Below, piece after piece: positions 15,413 through 24,865 of a stretch of DNA of 64,000 bases (position 1 is its first letter; each line of letters begins with the position of its first letter). The notes below the pieces were generated by a model. It saw nothing but the letters and a program-made list of their open reading frames with translations, had not been told where the DNA came from and did not search any database. A program made the position numbers and the translations under genes. The stretch comes from Gammaproteobacteria bacterium. GTDB lineage: Bacteria; Pseudomonadota; Gammaproteobacteria; JAABTG01. The stretch is taken from the NCBI GenBank assembly GCA_034522055.1, contig JAXHLS010000002.1:1798001-1862000 (forward strand). The letters are read 5' to 3'.

Positions 15413-16726
15413 GTGGACCGCAAAGAGTTTGCCCGCCGGCGCAAACGCCTCATGGACCTCATGGGCGAGGACAGCATCGCCGTGCTGCCCACTTCGCCGG
15501 TGCGTCCCCGCAACCGCGATGTGGAGTACCCCTTCCGCCCGGACAGCGACTTTTACTACCTCACGGGCTTCGCGGAACCCGACGCCGTAATGGTGCTCAT
15601 CCCCGGGCGTTCCGGGGGCCAGTACCTGATGTTCTGTCGCGAGCGCGATCCCGACAAGGAGCAATGGGACGGTTATCGTAGCGGGCTGGAGGGCGCGGTG
15701 GCGTCCTACGGTGCCGACGATGCCTTTCCCATCGGCGACCTGGACGACATCCTGCCCGGCCTCATGGAAAACCGCGAACGGGTCTACTACGTCATGGGCG
15801 TGTATCCGGACTTCGACCGCCGGGTCATGGACTGGGTCAACCGGGTGCGCTCGCGGGCGCGGGCCGGTGTCAATGCACCGGGGGAATTCGTGGCTCTCGA
15901 CCATCTCATCCACGAGTTGCGTCTGTTCAAGAGCAAGGCGGAAGTGAAGGCCATGCGCCAGGCCATGGCGGTTTCCTGTGCCGCCCATGTGCGCGCCATG
16001 CAGGCGTGCCGGCCGGGCATCAAGGAGTATCAGCTCGAGGCCGAGCTGATCCACGAGTTCATGTCCGGGGGGGCCCGCTCCCCCGCCTATCCTTCCATCG
16101 TCGGCAGTGGCGCCAATGCCTGCGTCCTGCATTACATCGACAATGCCGATACCGCCCGCGACGGCGAGCTGGTGCTCATCGACGCCGGCTCGGAGTTCGA
16201 TTACTACGCCTCGGACATCACCCGCACCTTTCCGGTCAACGGGCGTTTCAGGCCGGCCCAGCGGGCCCTCTACGAGGTAGTGCTGGAGGCGCAGAAGGCC
16301 GCCATCGACAAGGTCCGCCCCGGTAACCACTGGAACGATCCCCACGAGGCGGCGGTGGCGGTGATCGCCGAAGGTCTGAAGGACCTCGGCCTGGTGAAGG
16401 GCCGCCTGAACAAGATAATCGCCGACGGCACCTACAAACCTTTCTACATGCACCGCACCGGCCACTGGCTGGGCATGGACGTGCACGATGTCGGGGACTA
16501 CAAGGTGGAGAATGAATGGCGCCTGCTGGAGCCCGGCATGGTGATGACCGTGGAACCCGGTGTCTACGTCTCCGCCGCCCACGCCAAGGTGGCCCGGAAG
16601 TGGCACGACATCGGCATCCGCATCGAGGACGATGTGCTGGTGACCGCCGACGGCAGCGAGGTGCTCACCGCGGCGGCGCCCAAGGAGATGGATGACATCG
16701 AGGCTACCATGGCGGGCGGAGCCTGA
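15413..16726 (+). CDS. pepP: Xaa-Pro aminopeptidase P
   Basis: A 437-residue dinuclear-metal M24B peptidase that removes N-terminal residues preceding proline. The N-terminal creatinase-like domain (residues 1-170) includes RNRDVEYPFRPDSDFYYLTG. The pita-bread catalytic domain supplies LIDAGSEFDYYASDITRTFP (two Asp), HRTGHWLGMDVHD (His), MVMTVEPGVY (Glu) and GIRIEDDVLV (Glu), the complete metal-ligand set. The start is a GTG at 15413 with GGAGAG upstream. Its stop overlaps the ubiH start by one base (TGATG), showing translational coupling. Confidence 0.95.
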   Translation: MDRKEFARRRKRLMDLMGEDSIAVLPTSPVRPRNRDVEYPFRPDSDFYYLTGFAEPDAVMVLIPGRSGGQYLMFCRERDPDKEQWDGYRSGLEGAVASYGADDAFPIGDLDDILPGLMENRERVYYVMGVYPDFDRRVMDWVNRVRSRARAGVNAPGEFVALDHLIHELRLFKSKAEVKAMRQAMAVSCAAHVRAMQACRPGIKEYQLEAELIHEFMSGGARSPAYPSIVGSGANACVLHYIDNADTARDGELVLIDAGSEFDYYASDITRTFPVNGRFRPAQRALYEVVLEAQKAAIDKVRPGNHWNDPHEAAVAVIAEGLKDLGLVKGRLNKIIADGTYKPFYMHRTGHWLGMDVHDVGDYKVENEWRLLEPGMVMTVEPGVYVSAAHAKVARKWHDIGIRIEDDVLVTADGSEVLTAAAPKEMDDIEATMAGGA

Positions 16727-17946
16727 TGTCCGGGTTGGATGCCGATGTCATCATCGCCGGCGGCGGCCTGGTGGGGGCCAGCCTGGCCACCGCGCTGGCG
16801 GGCCAGGGGCTCAGGGTGACCGTCATCGAGGCGGTGCCCTACGGCGGCGACGATCACCCGGGTTTCGATGACCGGGTCATCGCCCTGGCCTACGGCTCGA
16901 TGCGGATCCTCGACGGCCTCGGGCTGTGGCGGGAACTGGCGCCGGGAGCCACTCCCATCCGGCGCATTCACATCTCCGATCGCGGCCATTTCGGCGCCAC
17001 CCGTTTGACGGCCCGCGAGGAGGGCGTGCCGGCCCTGGGTTATGTGGTAGCCGCCCGCGCCATGGGGCGAGCCCTGGAACGGGCCCTCGGCGCGGGCGGC
17101 GTGCGAGTGGTGGCGCCGGCCCTGGTGGTGGCGGTGACGCCGGAGGACGATGCGGTAGAGGTCACGGTGGAGAGCGGCGGCGAAGAGCTGCGGTTGCGGG
17201 CGGCGTTGCTGGTGGCCGCCGACGGTGGAGAATCCACCGTGCGTGCCGCGCTGGGCATCGGTGCGCGCACCCGGGACTACGGCCAGTCCGCGGTGATCGC
17301 CAACGTGCTGCCCGATCGCCCCCACCAGCAGACGGCGTTCGAACGGTTCACCGACACCGGTCCCCTGGCCTTGTTGCCCATGCCCGACAATCGGTACGCC
17401 ATGGTATGGACGGTGGCTCACCGCCAGGTGGAAGATCTGCTCGCCCTGTGCGACACGGACTTCCTGGCGGCCCTGCAGGAGCGCTTCGGTGCGCGGGCCG
17501 GGCGCTTCGTGCGCACCGGCAGCCGCGCCGTTTACCCCCTGCGGCTGATCCGGGCGCGGGCGCAGGTGGCGGCGCGTGCCGTGGTGATCGGCAACGCCGC
17601 CCATACCCTCCACCCGGTGGCGGGCCAGGGCTTCAATCTGGGGTTGCGGGATGCCGCCGCCCTGGCGGAGACCGTGGTGGATGCCCGCCGCCGCGGCGTG
17701 GACCCCGGCAGCCCGCAGGTGCTCCGTTCCTACGCCCGGTGGCGCGGTGCCGACCAGAACCGCGCCGCGCTGTTCACGGACGGTCTGGTGCGGCTGTTCT
17801 CCCACCCCTTCCCGCCCCTGGCCCTGGCGCGCAACCTGGGCCTCGTGACCCTGGACCTGCTGCCCGCCCTCAAGCACGGCCTGGCCCGCACCACCATGGG
17901 CCTCGTGGGGCGGCAGTCGCGGCTGGCGCGGGGGCGTTCGCTATGA
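16726..17946 (+). CDS. ubiH: 2-octaprenyl-6-methoxyphenol hydroxylase (ubiquinone synthesis)
   Basis: A 406-residue FAD-dependent aromatic hydroxylase. UbiH performs a late ring hydroxylation (C1) in ubiquinone synthesis, on the inner face of the cytoplasmic membrane. The FAD-binding GGGLVGASLA is at residues 8-17. DDRVIALAYGS and the second FAD motif GNAAHTLHPVAGQGFNLG are family markers. It is coupled to pepP upstream and overlaps ubiI downstream by four bases. Assignment as UbiH rather than another UbiF/I/L paralogue rests on gene order and the NAAHTLHP variant. Confidence 0.92.
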   Translation: MSGLDADVIIAGGGLVGASLATALAGQGLRVTVIEAVPYGGDDHPGFDDRVIALAYGSMRILDGLGLWRELAPGATPIRRIHISDRGHFGATRLTAREEGVPALGYVVAARAMGRALERALGAGGVRVVAPALVVAVTPEDDAVEVTVESGGEELRLRAALLVAADGGESTVRAALGIGARTRDYGQSAVIANVLPDRPHQQTAFERFTDTGPLALLPMPDNRYAMVWTVAHRQVEDLLALCDTDFLAALQERFGARAGRFVRTGSRAVYPLRLIRARAQVAARAVVIGNAAHTLHPVAGQGFNLGLRDAAALAETVVDARRRGVDPGSPQVLRSYARWRGADQNRAALFTDGLVRLFSHPFPPLALARNLGLVTLDLLPALKHGLARTTMGLVGRQSRLARGRSL

Positions 17947-19214
17947 TGGTGCGGCGCCACGAGGTAGCCGTCGTGGGCGGCGGCATGGTGGGGGCGTCCC
18001 TGGGCCTGGCCCTCGGCCGGGCGGGTTTCGACGTGGTGATGGTGGAGTCTCGGGAGCCGGAGTCGGAGCCGGTCCCGGCAAAAGGTCCCTTCGACAACCG
18101 GGTCAGCGCCATCAGTCGTGCCAGCGAACGCCTGTTCCGCCACTTGGGGGCCTGGGACGCCATGGCGGAGGCCCGTATCGCGCCCTATCAGGCCATGGAG
18201 GTCACGGACGTGGCGAGCGGTGCGTGTATACGCTTCGACAGCGCCAACATCGGCGAACCGGACCTCGGCTGCATCATCGAGAACAGGGTCGTGGTGGCCG
18301 CCCTCGAAGCCTGCATCCGCGAGCTGGACAACGTGACCTGGCGGCGGCCGCGGCGTGTCCGCCAGCTCGGGGAGTGTGTCGACGGCAGCCGTATCCTGAC
18401 CCTGGACGAAGGCGAGGTGCAGGCCGGTCTGGTGGTGGGGGCCGACGGCGCCCATTCTGTGGTGCGGCGGTTCGCGGGGATCGCCGACGGCGCCTCAGAC
18501 TACGGGCACCATGCCCTGGTGGCCACCGTTCGTCTGGAGAAGTCTCACGATGATGTGGCCCGCCAGTGGTTCCTCGAGGACGGACCCCTGGCCCTGTTGC
18601 CCCTGCCCGAGGCCCATACCTGTTCCATCGTCTGGTCCACGGTGCCCGAGGCGGCGGCCGAGTTGGTGGCTTTGGAAGAGGGGGAGTTCCTGGAGCGCCT
18701 CGGCGCGGCCACCCAACAGGGTCTCGGCCGTCCCCTGACGGTGACGGGACGGGCGGTGTTCCCGCTGATACGGCGCCACGCGGAACGCTATGTTGCATCG
18801 TGTCTGGCCCTGGTGGGGGATGCGGCCCACACCATCCATCCCCTGGCCGGCCAGGGGGTGAACCTGGGCCTGCTGGATGCCGCTGCCCTGGCGGAGGTGC
18901 TGGTGGCGGCCCGCGAGGCCGGCCGGTCCCTGGGTGGCGAGGCGACCCTGCGCCGTTACGAGCGCTGGCGGCGGGGTCACAACCGGGTCATGCAGGGGGC
19001 CATGGCGGGGTTCAAGGGACTCTTCGGCCTGTCTATCACCCCGGCGCGTGTGGTGCGCGGCCTGGGCATGGCGCTGTTCGATCGCGCCGCACCCGTTAAG
19101 AACGCCATCATCCGCCAGGCCATGGGCCTCGACGGCGACCTGCCCGCCCTATGCCGGGCCGCAAGCTCGGCCCAACCTGCAGGCTCTACCGACCTCCAGG
19201 AAAAAGAAGGTTAA
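17943..19214 (+). CDS. ubiI: UbiI/VisC-type FAD-dependent ubiquinone hydroxylase
   Basis: A 423-residue paralogue of UbiH. UbiI hydroxylates C5 of the ubiquinone ring. FAD motifs are GGGMVGASLGLALG at residues 10-23 and GDAAHTIHPLAGQGVNLG at about 296. The start ATG at 17943 is inside ATGATG, overlapping the ubiH stop. A long in-frame extension upstream lies within ubiH and is discarded. The stop codon TAA at 19212-19214 is itself the first bases of the adjoining repeat element, so the last residues (about 15, QEKEG end) may have been shaped by that insertion. Confidence 0.9.
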   Translation: MMVRRHEVAVVGGGMVGASLGLALGRAGFDVVMVESREPESEPVPAKGPFDNRVSAISRASERLFRHLGAWDAMAEARIAPYQAMEVTDVASGACIRFDSANIGEPDLGCIIENRVVVAALEACIRELDNVTWRRPRRVRQLGECVDGSRILTLDEGEVQAGLVVGADGAHSVVRRFAGIADGASDYGHHALVATVRLEKSHDDVARQWFLEDGPLALLPLPEAHTCSIVWSTVPEAAAELVALEEGEFLERLGAATQQGLGRPLTVTGRAVFPLIRRHAERYVASCLALVGDAAHTIHPLAGQGVNLGLLDAAALAEVLVAAREAGRSLGGEATLRRYERWRRGHNRVMQGAMAGFKGLFGLSITPARVVRGLGMALFDRAAPVKNAIIRQAMGLDGDLPALCRAASSAQPAGSTDLQEKEG

Positions 19215-19740
19215 CCACGAAAGACGCGAAAAAACGCGAAAGTATCTGTAGGTTGGGGTGAGCTTGCGAACCCCAACGGGTATTCGCGAAATTCATGGTC
19301 ATGTTGGGGTTCGTTCCTCACCCCAACCTACGGGCCTGTCGGGCTGAAGCCCGACCTACAGCCCGACCTACACATTACCCCCACCGCCCGTTCCTTTGGC
19401 ACGGATGTAGGTCGGGATTCATCCCGATAATCAAACTCGCCGCGCATACCGCGGGCCGGGCCGGTGCCATCCGCTAGCGTTGGGTGTCGGGCTGAAGCCC
19501 GACCTACAGCCCGACCTACACATCACCCTCACCGCCCATTCCTTTGGCACGGATGTAGGTTGGGATTCATCCCGACATTAACGCCCGCCGCGCACGCCAC
19601 AGGCCGGGTCGGTGCCACCCGCCAGCGTTGGGTGTCGGGCGTCGCGGCCACCCCGTTACGGGAGAGCTGCTCCTCTCGTTGCCTACACTTCTTCCCGGCC
19701 TTTCCCCTTTTCGCGTTCTTTTGCGTTTTTCGTGGTTCAA
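19211..19740. repeat. Composite repeat cluster A with inverted AACCACGAAA ends
   Basis: The left end reads AACCACGAAAGACGCGAAAA (19213-19232). The right end, read in reverse, gives AACCACGAAAAACGCAAAAG (19737 backwards), so the block has imperfect inverted termini. Inside is a tandem unit of 148 bases starting at 19338 and 19486, with a truncated third copy at 19634. Each unit contains the palindromes GTCGGGCTGAAGCCCGAC and TCGGGATTCATCCCGA. Clusters B (31447-31891) and C (43290-43530) are relatives in the opposite orientation. No protein is encoded. This accounts for the whole ubiI to choice-of-anchor gene gap. Confidence 0.85.
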
Positions 19741-19751
19741 CTGCTTTTAAC

Positions 19752-19784
19752 AAAAAAACCCCGTGCGGCTTGGCCGGCACGGGG
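19752..19784 (-). terminator. Intrinsic terminator of the choice-of-anchor protein gene
   Basis: CCCCGTGC/GCACGGGG hairpin with seven A residues on its plus-strand left side, which give the U-tract for the minus-strand transcript. It sits about 20 bases after the stop codon at 19803. Confidence 0.9.
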
Positions 19785-19802
19785 CTTGGAGGGCGGGATG
19801 GC

Positions 19803-21398
19803 TTAGGTGCGGCGGCGTGCCACGCTTAGCAGACCCAACAGGGCGGGGCCCATGAGCCACACTGCCGCCGGCAGGGGCACGGCGCTCACGCTGTAGGCGG
19901 TGGTGGTGCCACTCACCTCGTTGGTGACGATGAGCAGGGGGTTGCCCGTGGGGCTGTCGCCGGCGGCCACGAAGGCCAGGCCCTCGGGGCTGACGTCGAA
20001 GCCGTTGAACAGGTGGGATACGAACTGCGGCGCATTGGGATCGGTGATGTTATAGACCACCACGCCGTTGGTGCGCTCCAGGCCCACGAAGGCATAGGTC
20101 TTGCCGTTGAGGATGCCGATGGTCAGACCCTCGGGCTCCGGTCCCTTGTCGTCGCTGCGGTTCTCCGCGAAGGTGCCGTCGGCCAGGGTGATGTTCTCCA
20201 GGGCGTCGGCGCTGTCCCACACCAAGTTGCCGTCGCCGTCCCAGATGGAGAAGGAGCGGGCGCCGAAGGCCAGCAGCTCGTCCAGATCGCCGTCGCCGTC
20301 GGTGTCGGCGGTGGTGGTGGTGCGCAGGCGCCCGAGGTTCTCGTCGGCCTGCCAGTCGGTCCCCAGGGAGGCCGTCAACAGGGCATCCAGGGCCGGGTCG
20401 ATGGCCTCGTCGCCGATGCGGGTCTCCTCTGAGAAGCCGTCGTAGTCCCGGGCGTCACCTTCGTTGGCGGTCACGAAGTAGGTCTCGCCACCCGCCTCGT
20501 AGCTGGCGATGGTGTCGGGCTGGAACATGCCCTTCACCGGCCAGTTCTGGAAGTTGCCTTCCACGCCGTCCCGGTTGCTGGCGTCGATCTGGTTGGCCGG
20601 GTCGATGAAGTCCTTGGTGCCGAGGCCGCGGATGGCGGTGACGGTGGCCGAGGCGATGTCCACCACGGCCACGGCGTTGTTCTCCTGCAGGGTCACGAAG
20701 GCGGTGGCGCCATCGGGGGAGACGGCGATGTATTCGGGCTCCAGATCCTGAGCGACGCCGGCACCGGGGCCGAAGATGCGCACCCCGGCGTTGTTCATGT
20801 CGGCGGCCGAGAAGGCGCCGAAGCCGGCGGTGGTCACGGTGGCTCCGGCCACGCCGCCACTGATGTCGATGATGCTGATGGAGCCAACGGGATCGTTGTC
20901 GAAGTCGTCATTGGGCTCACCTTCGTTGGCCACCAGCACGCGATTGCCGTCGGGGGTGAAGGTGACCATGTCGGGCAGGGCGCCCGCCGTCACCGCGTTG
21001 AGGAAATTGCCGTCGGTGTCGTAGAACTCCACGAAGCCATTATCCTGCTTGTTGGCCGCCTCCACGGCGACGGCCACGATGCCATTCCTCACCGCCACGC
21101 TGTTGGGCCCGCCGCCGAGGGCGATGGACGAGATGCTGGTGATGTCGCCGCTGGTGTTGGCGTCGAAGTAATCGAGCCGCCCGAGTCCGCCGTTGGTGAC
21201 GAATACCCGCCCGCTGGCGGCGTCGAAGGCCCCGATCTCGGCGCCACCGTCGAGGCTGCTTCCGGCGGTGCCCGAGGCCCAGGCCCGCCACAATTCACTG
21301 AACACCAGCTCGTTGGTAGGAATAGGGGCTGCGCCCTGCGCCGCGACGGCGGGGGCCAGCACCAGGGCAGCGATGACGGCTTTGCGTACCTTGTTCAT
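19803..21398 (-). CDS. Choice-of-anchor I domain protein with VPLPA-CTERM sorting signal
   Basis: A 531-residue exported protein. The signal peptide covers residues 1-23. The bulk is a beta-propeller-like choice-of-anchor I domain (alkaline phosphatase/phytase-like WD-type repeats). Markers are PDMVTFTPDGNRVLVANEGE, LEPEYIAVSPDG, YFVTANEGDARDYDGFSE and KGPEPEGLTIG. The C-terminus is a sorting tail, AVPLPAAVWLMGPALLGLL followed by ARRR. Such proteins are surface-attached; the enzymatic role is not established. The start has a GGAGCC-type site seven bases upstream. A sigma-54-like sequence lies 50 bases upstream, consistent with regulation of PEP-CTERM genes in other bacteria. Confidence 0.88.
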   Translation of the reverse strand: MNKVRKAVIAALVLAPAVAAQGAAPIPTNELVFSELWRAWASGTAGSSLDGGAEIGAFDAASGRVFVTNGGLGRLDYFDANTSGDITSISSIALGGGPNSVAVRNGIVAVAVEAANKQDNGFVEFYDTDGNFLNAVTAGALPDMVTFTPDGNRVLVANEGEPNDDFDNDPVGSISIIDISGGVAGATVTTAGFGAFSAADMNNAGVRIFGPGAGVAQDLEPEYIAVSPDGATAFVTLQENNAVAVVDIASATVTAIRGLGTKDFIDPANQIDASNRDGVEGNFQNWPVKGMFQPDTIASYEAGGETYFVTANEGDARDYDGFSEETRIGDEAIDPALDALLTASLGTDWQADENLGRLRTTTTADTDGDGDLDELLAFGARSFSIWDGDGNLVWDSADALENITLADGTFAENRSDDKGPEPEGLTIGILNGKTYAFVGLERTNGVVVYNITDPNAPQFVSHLFNGFDVSPEGLAFVAAGDSPTGNPLLIVTNEVSGTTTAYSVSAVPLPAAVWLMGPALLGLLSVARRRT

Positions 21399-21448
21399 GA
21401 CGGCTCCTTCGTGAATTCATGGGGAATCGATAAGAACCATCATTAGAG

Positions 21449-21464
21449 TGCATGGGTATGACCA
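21449..21464 (-). promoter_or_regulatory. Possible sigma-54 (-24/-12) promoter
   Basis: On the minus strand TGGTCATACCCATGCA keeps the GG-N10-GC spacing of sigma-54 promoters (consensus TGGCAC-N5-TTGCA). It would start transcription about 40 bases before the ATG at 21398. Match quality is moderate, and no enhancer-binding protein gene is nearby. Confidence 0.4.
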
Positions 21465-21574
21465 GCCCATGGCGAGCAGATGACGAAACGGTTACGGCTG
21501 TCCGCTCTGCCACCTGGGGTGGCATCGCGCCATGCAAACGCGTCGATATCGTCACACGTCTGCCGGGGCCCGTT

Positions 21575-21594
21575 GGGGTGCGCAAGCGCACCCC
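21575..21594. repeat. Palindromic repeat GGGGTGCGC-AA-GCGCACCCC
   Basis: A perfect 9-base-arm palindrome in the 375-base gap 21399-21773. It resembles REP-type elements, with degenerate relatives near 19249 and 31828. Nearby 21646-21680 resembles a widespread GGAGGCGCAGAGGCACGGAG repeat. Apart from the sigma-54-like site, nothing else is seen in this gap. Confidence 0.6.
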
Positions 21595-21773
21595 ACCCTA
21601 CGGGCTTGCCCCGGGCCATGGGATAGTGAGCAGGCTTGTAATAGATGTCTCACGGAGGCGCAGAGGCACGGAGAAAGACAGATGGCGGGGCCTGTATGGT
21701 GGCCTTGGCGAAAGCCCATCCATGTACCCACAAATTCAGCGGGGGAATCAAAAGCCCTGAGGGGGCCGGTGCT

Positions 21774-22577
21774 TCAGACCTTGGGCAGGTTCCTGCCGTA
21801 GAAGATGTCCGCCATCTCGCGCTTGAGGCGCCTCTCGATGGACTGCTGTTCCCTGGCGGGAAGCTGGCCCTTGTCGATGGCGAAGAGGTAATCGTCGAGA
21901 TCGAAACCCTTCAGGATCATCTTGGTGTGAAACAGATTCTCCTGGTACATGTTGGTGTCGATCATCTGATAGCGGGCCTTGGTGTCGCGGGCCAGATAGT
22001 TCTGGATGGAGTTGATCTTGTGGTCGATGAAATGCTTCTTGCCGTGGACGTCCCGGGTGAAGCCCCGCACCCGGTAATCGAGGATGACGATATCCGATTC
22101 GAAGGAATGAATCAGATAATTCAATGCCTTGAGGGGTGAAATGCGGCCGCAGGTGGAGACGTCGATGTCGGCCCGGAAGGTGCTGATGCCGTTATGGGGG
22201 TGGCTCTCGGGGTAGGTATGGACGGTGATGTGGCTCTTGTCCAGGTGGGCTACCACCGCGTCGGGCAGGGGCCCGGGGGACTCGGAGTTGGAGACGTCCA
22301 CGTCCTCCACGAATTCTTCGGAAATCAACATGGTGACGCTGGCGCCCTGGGGCTCGTAGTCCTCGCGGGCGATGTTGAGGATGGTGGCGCCGATGATGTT
22401 GGCCACGTCCGTCAGGATCTGGGTCAGGCGCCGGGCGTTGTACTCTTCGTCGATATAGGCGATGTACTCGCGCCGTTCCGCATCGCTCTGGGCATAGCAG
22501 ATATCGTAGATGTTGAAGCTCAGGGTCTTCGTCAGGTTGTTGAAGCCATGGAGCTTGAGCTTCTTGCGCTTGGTCAT
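21774..22577 (-). CDS. speD: S-adenosylmethionine decarboxylase proenzyme
   Basis: A 267-residue SpeD of the Escherichia coli (class 1) type. It is cleaved autocatalytically at the Lys-Ser bond in [14 protein letters not shown], turning Ser115 into the pyruvoyl cofactor. It supplies decarboxylated SAM for spermidine synthesis. The N-terminal [20 protein letters not shown] is highly conserved. I start at 22577 (MTKRKK); the longer in-frame extension to 22802 is not conserved and overlaps the divergent gene. No speE is adjacent. Confidence 0.96.
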   Translation of the reverse strand: MTKRKKLKLHGFNNLTKTLSFNIYDICYAQSDAERREYIAYIDEEYNARRLTQILTDVANIIGATILNIAREDYEPQGASVTMLISEEFVEDVDVSNSESPGPLPDAVVAHLDKSHITVHTYPESHPHNGISTFRADIDVSTCGRISPLKALNYLIHSFESDIVILDYRVRGFTRDVHGKKHFIDHKINSIQNYLARDTKARYQMIDTNMYQENLFHTKMILKGFDLDDYLFAIDKGQLPAREQQSIERRLKREMADIFYGRNLPKV

Positions 22578-22758
22578 TCCACCGTTTCCGCTTATGGTTC
22601 GTTCGATCCGCGGATTATCCAGAAAACGCGGGGCCGGATACAGTGCCAGGCGGGGCGTCTCGTATTGATGGCGCCCGTATGCGAATATTCCGGGCCAATA
22701 TTGCGCACCAACATCCCGGCTGTCGCTACCATCCTGCAACCTCGACGGAAAGGCCAAT

Positions 22759-23799
22759 ATGACCTCTGAAAGCGACGCCAGCGTGGCCCGGCTCCAGGAC
22801 ACGGCCTATCAGCTGGCCCGCCTGAGACACCGCTACACGCTGGTGGCCGGCCTTGCAGTCGTGGCGGTGATGGTGGCCCTGGGCGCCCTGGCCCTGGCCG
22901 TCCAGCTGGCTCTTCAGCCCCAGCAGCGGGCCGGCGCCTTCGTGGTGGAGGACGCCGACGGCAATGCGGTGGCCCGCCTCGGTCTTAGCAGTGAGGGCCA
23001 GCCCGCCCTCTACCTCTATGACGGTGAGAATCGCAACCGCATGTGGTTCGGCCTCGCTGCCAGCGGGCAACCGCAGCTCATGCTGGCCGATGCCACGGGC
23101 CAGGCCCGCATCTCCCTGCTGTTGGATGACGAGCACGCGGGACAGGCCCGGCTCTATCTGCGGGACGAGGAGGGTCGGGATCGCCTCGCCCTGGGGCTCG
23201 CCGACGGCGGTGGCCCCGCGGCGGTGTTTAGCGATGAGGAGGGCCAGCCTCTGCTGGCCCTGCCGTCCTCGGCCGGCGCCACTCCCGAGGAGCGCTGGGC
23301 CAACTACAATGCCGCGGGCACCCGGGCCCTGGTTCAGGGACGCCTGGCGGAGGCCGAGCGCTTCTACGCCGCCGCCGTCCAGGAGGCCCGCGCCCTCGGG
23401 GCCGAGGATCTGCGGGTGGCGGCCTCCCTGAACAATCTCGGCGCCTTGTATGTCAAGGCCAACCGGTTGGAGGATGCCGATCGGGTCTATCAGCGCTCCC
23501 TGCAGATGCGCCGCAAGGCCCTGGGCGAGCACCATCCCCAATTGGCCCAGAGCCTCGCCAACATCGCCTTTCTGCGCCGGGCCCAGGACCTGCCGACCGA
23601 GGCCGAGGAACTCTACCGGCAGGCCATCGCCATGTGGGAGCGCCTGGACGTCCGGGACGACCCGCGCCTGGCGGGCACCCTGGCGGGCTTCGCCGAGTTG
23701 CTGGAGGCGCGGGGCGAGGAAGATGAAGCACAGGCCCTAAGGGCGCGGGCGCAGGCCATCCAGGAACGGGCCGCGGCCGCCGAGGCCGGCGGCGGTTGA
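22759..23799 (+). CDS. Membrane-anchored protein with 23-residue beta repeats and TPR domain
   Basis: A 346-residue protein of unknown function. One transmembrane helix (about residues 28-52) orients the rest outside the cytoplasm or, less likely, inside. Residues 61-169 consist of about four and a half tandem units of 23-25 residues with the pattern hxhxDxxGxxRhxhxhxxxGxP (for example [20 protein letters not shown]). Residues 180-330 form tetratricopeptide repeats ([33 protein letters not shown]). The gene stands alone between speD (divergent) and cbbR (convergent). I do not recognise a characterised homologue. Confidence 0.8.
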   Translation: MTSESDASVARLQDTAYQLARLRHRYTLVAGLAVVAVMVALGALALAVQLALQPQQRAGAFVVEDADGNAVARLGLSSEGQPALYLYDGENRNRMWFGLAASGQPQLMLADATGQARISLLLDDEHAGQARLYLRDEEGRDRLALGLADGGGPAAVFSDEEGQPLLALPSSAGATPEERWANYNAAGTRALVQGRLAEAERFYAAAVQEARALGAEDLRVAASLNNLGALYVKANRLEDADRVYQRSLQMRRKALGEHHPQLAQSLANIAFLRRAQDLPTEAEELYRQAIAMWERLDVRDDPRLAGTLAGFAELLEARGEEDEAQALRARAQAIQERAAAAEAGGG

Positions 23800-23866
23800 G
23801 CGGCCGCCGCCGCTGTCACCACCCAACCGATGGCACCATGGGCGCCCGGTGCAAAGCGCAGGGGCT

Positions 23867-24835
23867 TCAATCCGTGCCGGCCTGGACCGGCGGCGTCCGC
23901 GGTTGCCCTTCCTGGTCGGGCTCGGGGGTGGTGACACTCGAGTTCTTGTCGGCCGTCACCTCCAGCAGGAAGGCCATGAAGGCCTGGGCGATGACGGGCA
24001 GGCGTTTGCCGCGCCGGTAGACCACGTACCATTCCCGGCGGATGGGAAAAGACTCCACGTTCAATACCTTGAGCTGACCGGTCTCCAGTTCCGTGCCCAC
24101 GGTATGCAAAGACACCACGCCGAGGCCGAGGCCGGCCTCCACCCCCTGTTTGATGGCCTCGTTTGTATTCATCTCCATACCCGTGGCGAAGGAGATGTCC
24201 CGTTCCGTGAAAAAGCGCTCCATGGCGGTGCGGGTGCCCGATCCGGCCTCCCGTAACAGGAAGCTCTCGTCCCTGAGTGCCGACAGGGGAATGTCGTCCA
24301 TCCCCGTCAGACGATGGCCGGGCGGTGCGATCACCACCAGCGGATTCTCCATGAAGGGGGTCCATACCAGGTCGCGGGTGTCGGGGGGGCGGCCCATGAG
24401 CACGATATCGGTGCCGTTGTTCTCCAACAGGTTGAGCAGGCCCTCCCGATTGGTCACCTCCAGGCGCACCTGCACCTGGGGGAAGCGCTGGCAGAAATCC
24501 CCCAGTAGCCGGGTGGCGAAGTAGTTGACGGTGCTCGCCACCGCCACCTTCAGCCGCCCTCCGGCCGTACCCTTCACCTCGTTGATGACCTGATCCGCCT
24601 CCTCCAATTGCTGGCTTATATTACGGCTGTAGCGGAACAGTTCCCGTCCCACCTCGGTGAGGTAGAGCCGTTTGCCGAGCTGCTCGAACAGGGGGGCGTC
24701 GATGTTGGCCTCGAGCTGTTTCACCTGCATGGACACGGCGGGCTGGGACAGGTGCAGCTCCGCGGCGGCGCGGGTGAAACTCAGGTGCCGGGCCACGGCT
24801 TGGAATACGTCGAGCTGTCGAAGGGTGCAGTGCAT
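23867..24835 (-). CDS. cbbR: LysR-family transcriptional regulator of CBB genes
   Basis: A 322-residue LysR regulator. The winged helix (residues 3-62, TLRQLDVFQAVARHLSFTRA and LSQPAVSMQVKQLE) is followed by a periplasmic-binding-protein-like effector domain containing TNREGLLNLLENNGTDIVLMG and REAGSGTRTAMERF, both typical of CbbR. It is transcribed away from cbbL across a 183-base gap containing LysR-type sites, the standard cbbR-cbbLS arrangement. CbbR activates cbb operons in response to metabolites such as PEP, RuBP or NADPH. The last 30 residues are a low-complexity tail. Confidence 0.95.
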   Translation of the reverse strand: MHCTLRQLDVFQAVARHLSFTRAAAELHLSQPAVSMQVKQLEANIDAPLFEQLGKRLYLTEVGRELFRYSRNISQQLEEADQVINEVKGTAGGRLKVAVASTVNYFATRLLGDFCQRFPQVQVRLEVTNREGLLNLLENNGTDIVLMGRPPDTRDLVWTPFMENPLVVIAPPGHRLTGMDDIPLSALRDESFLLREAGSGTRTAMERFFTERDISFATGMEMNTNEAIKQGVEAGLGLGVVSLHTVGTELETGQLKVLNVESFPIRREWYVVYRRGKRLPVIAQAFMAFLLEVTADKNSSVTTPEPDQEGQPRTPPVQAGTD

Positions 24836-24865
24836 GGTAGGACTATAACAATAACCTTATGCAAC

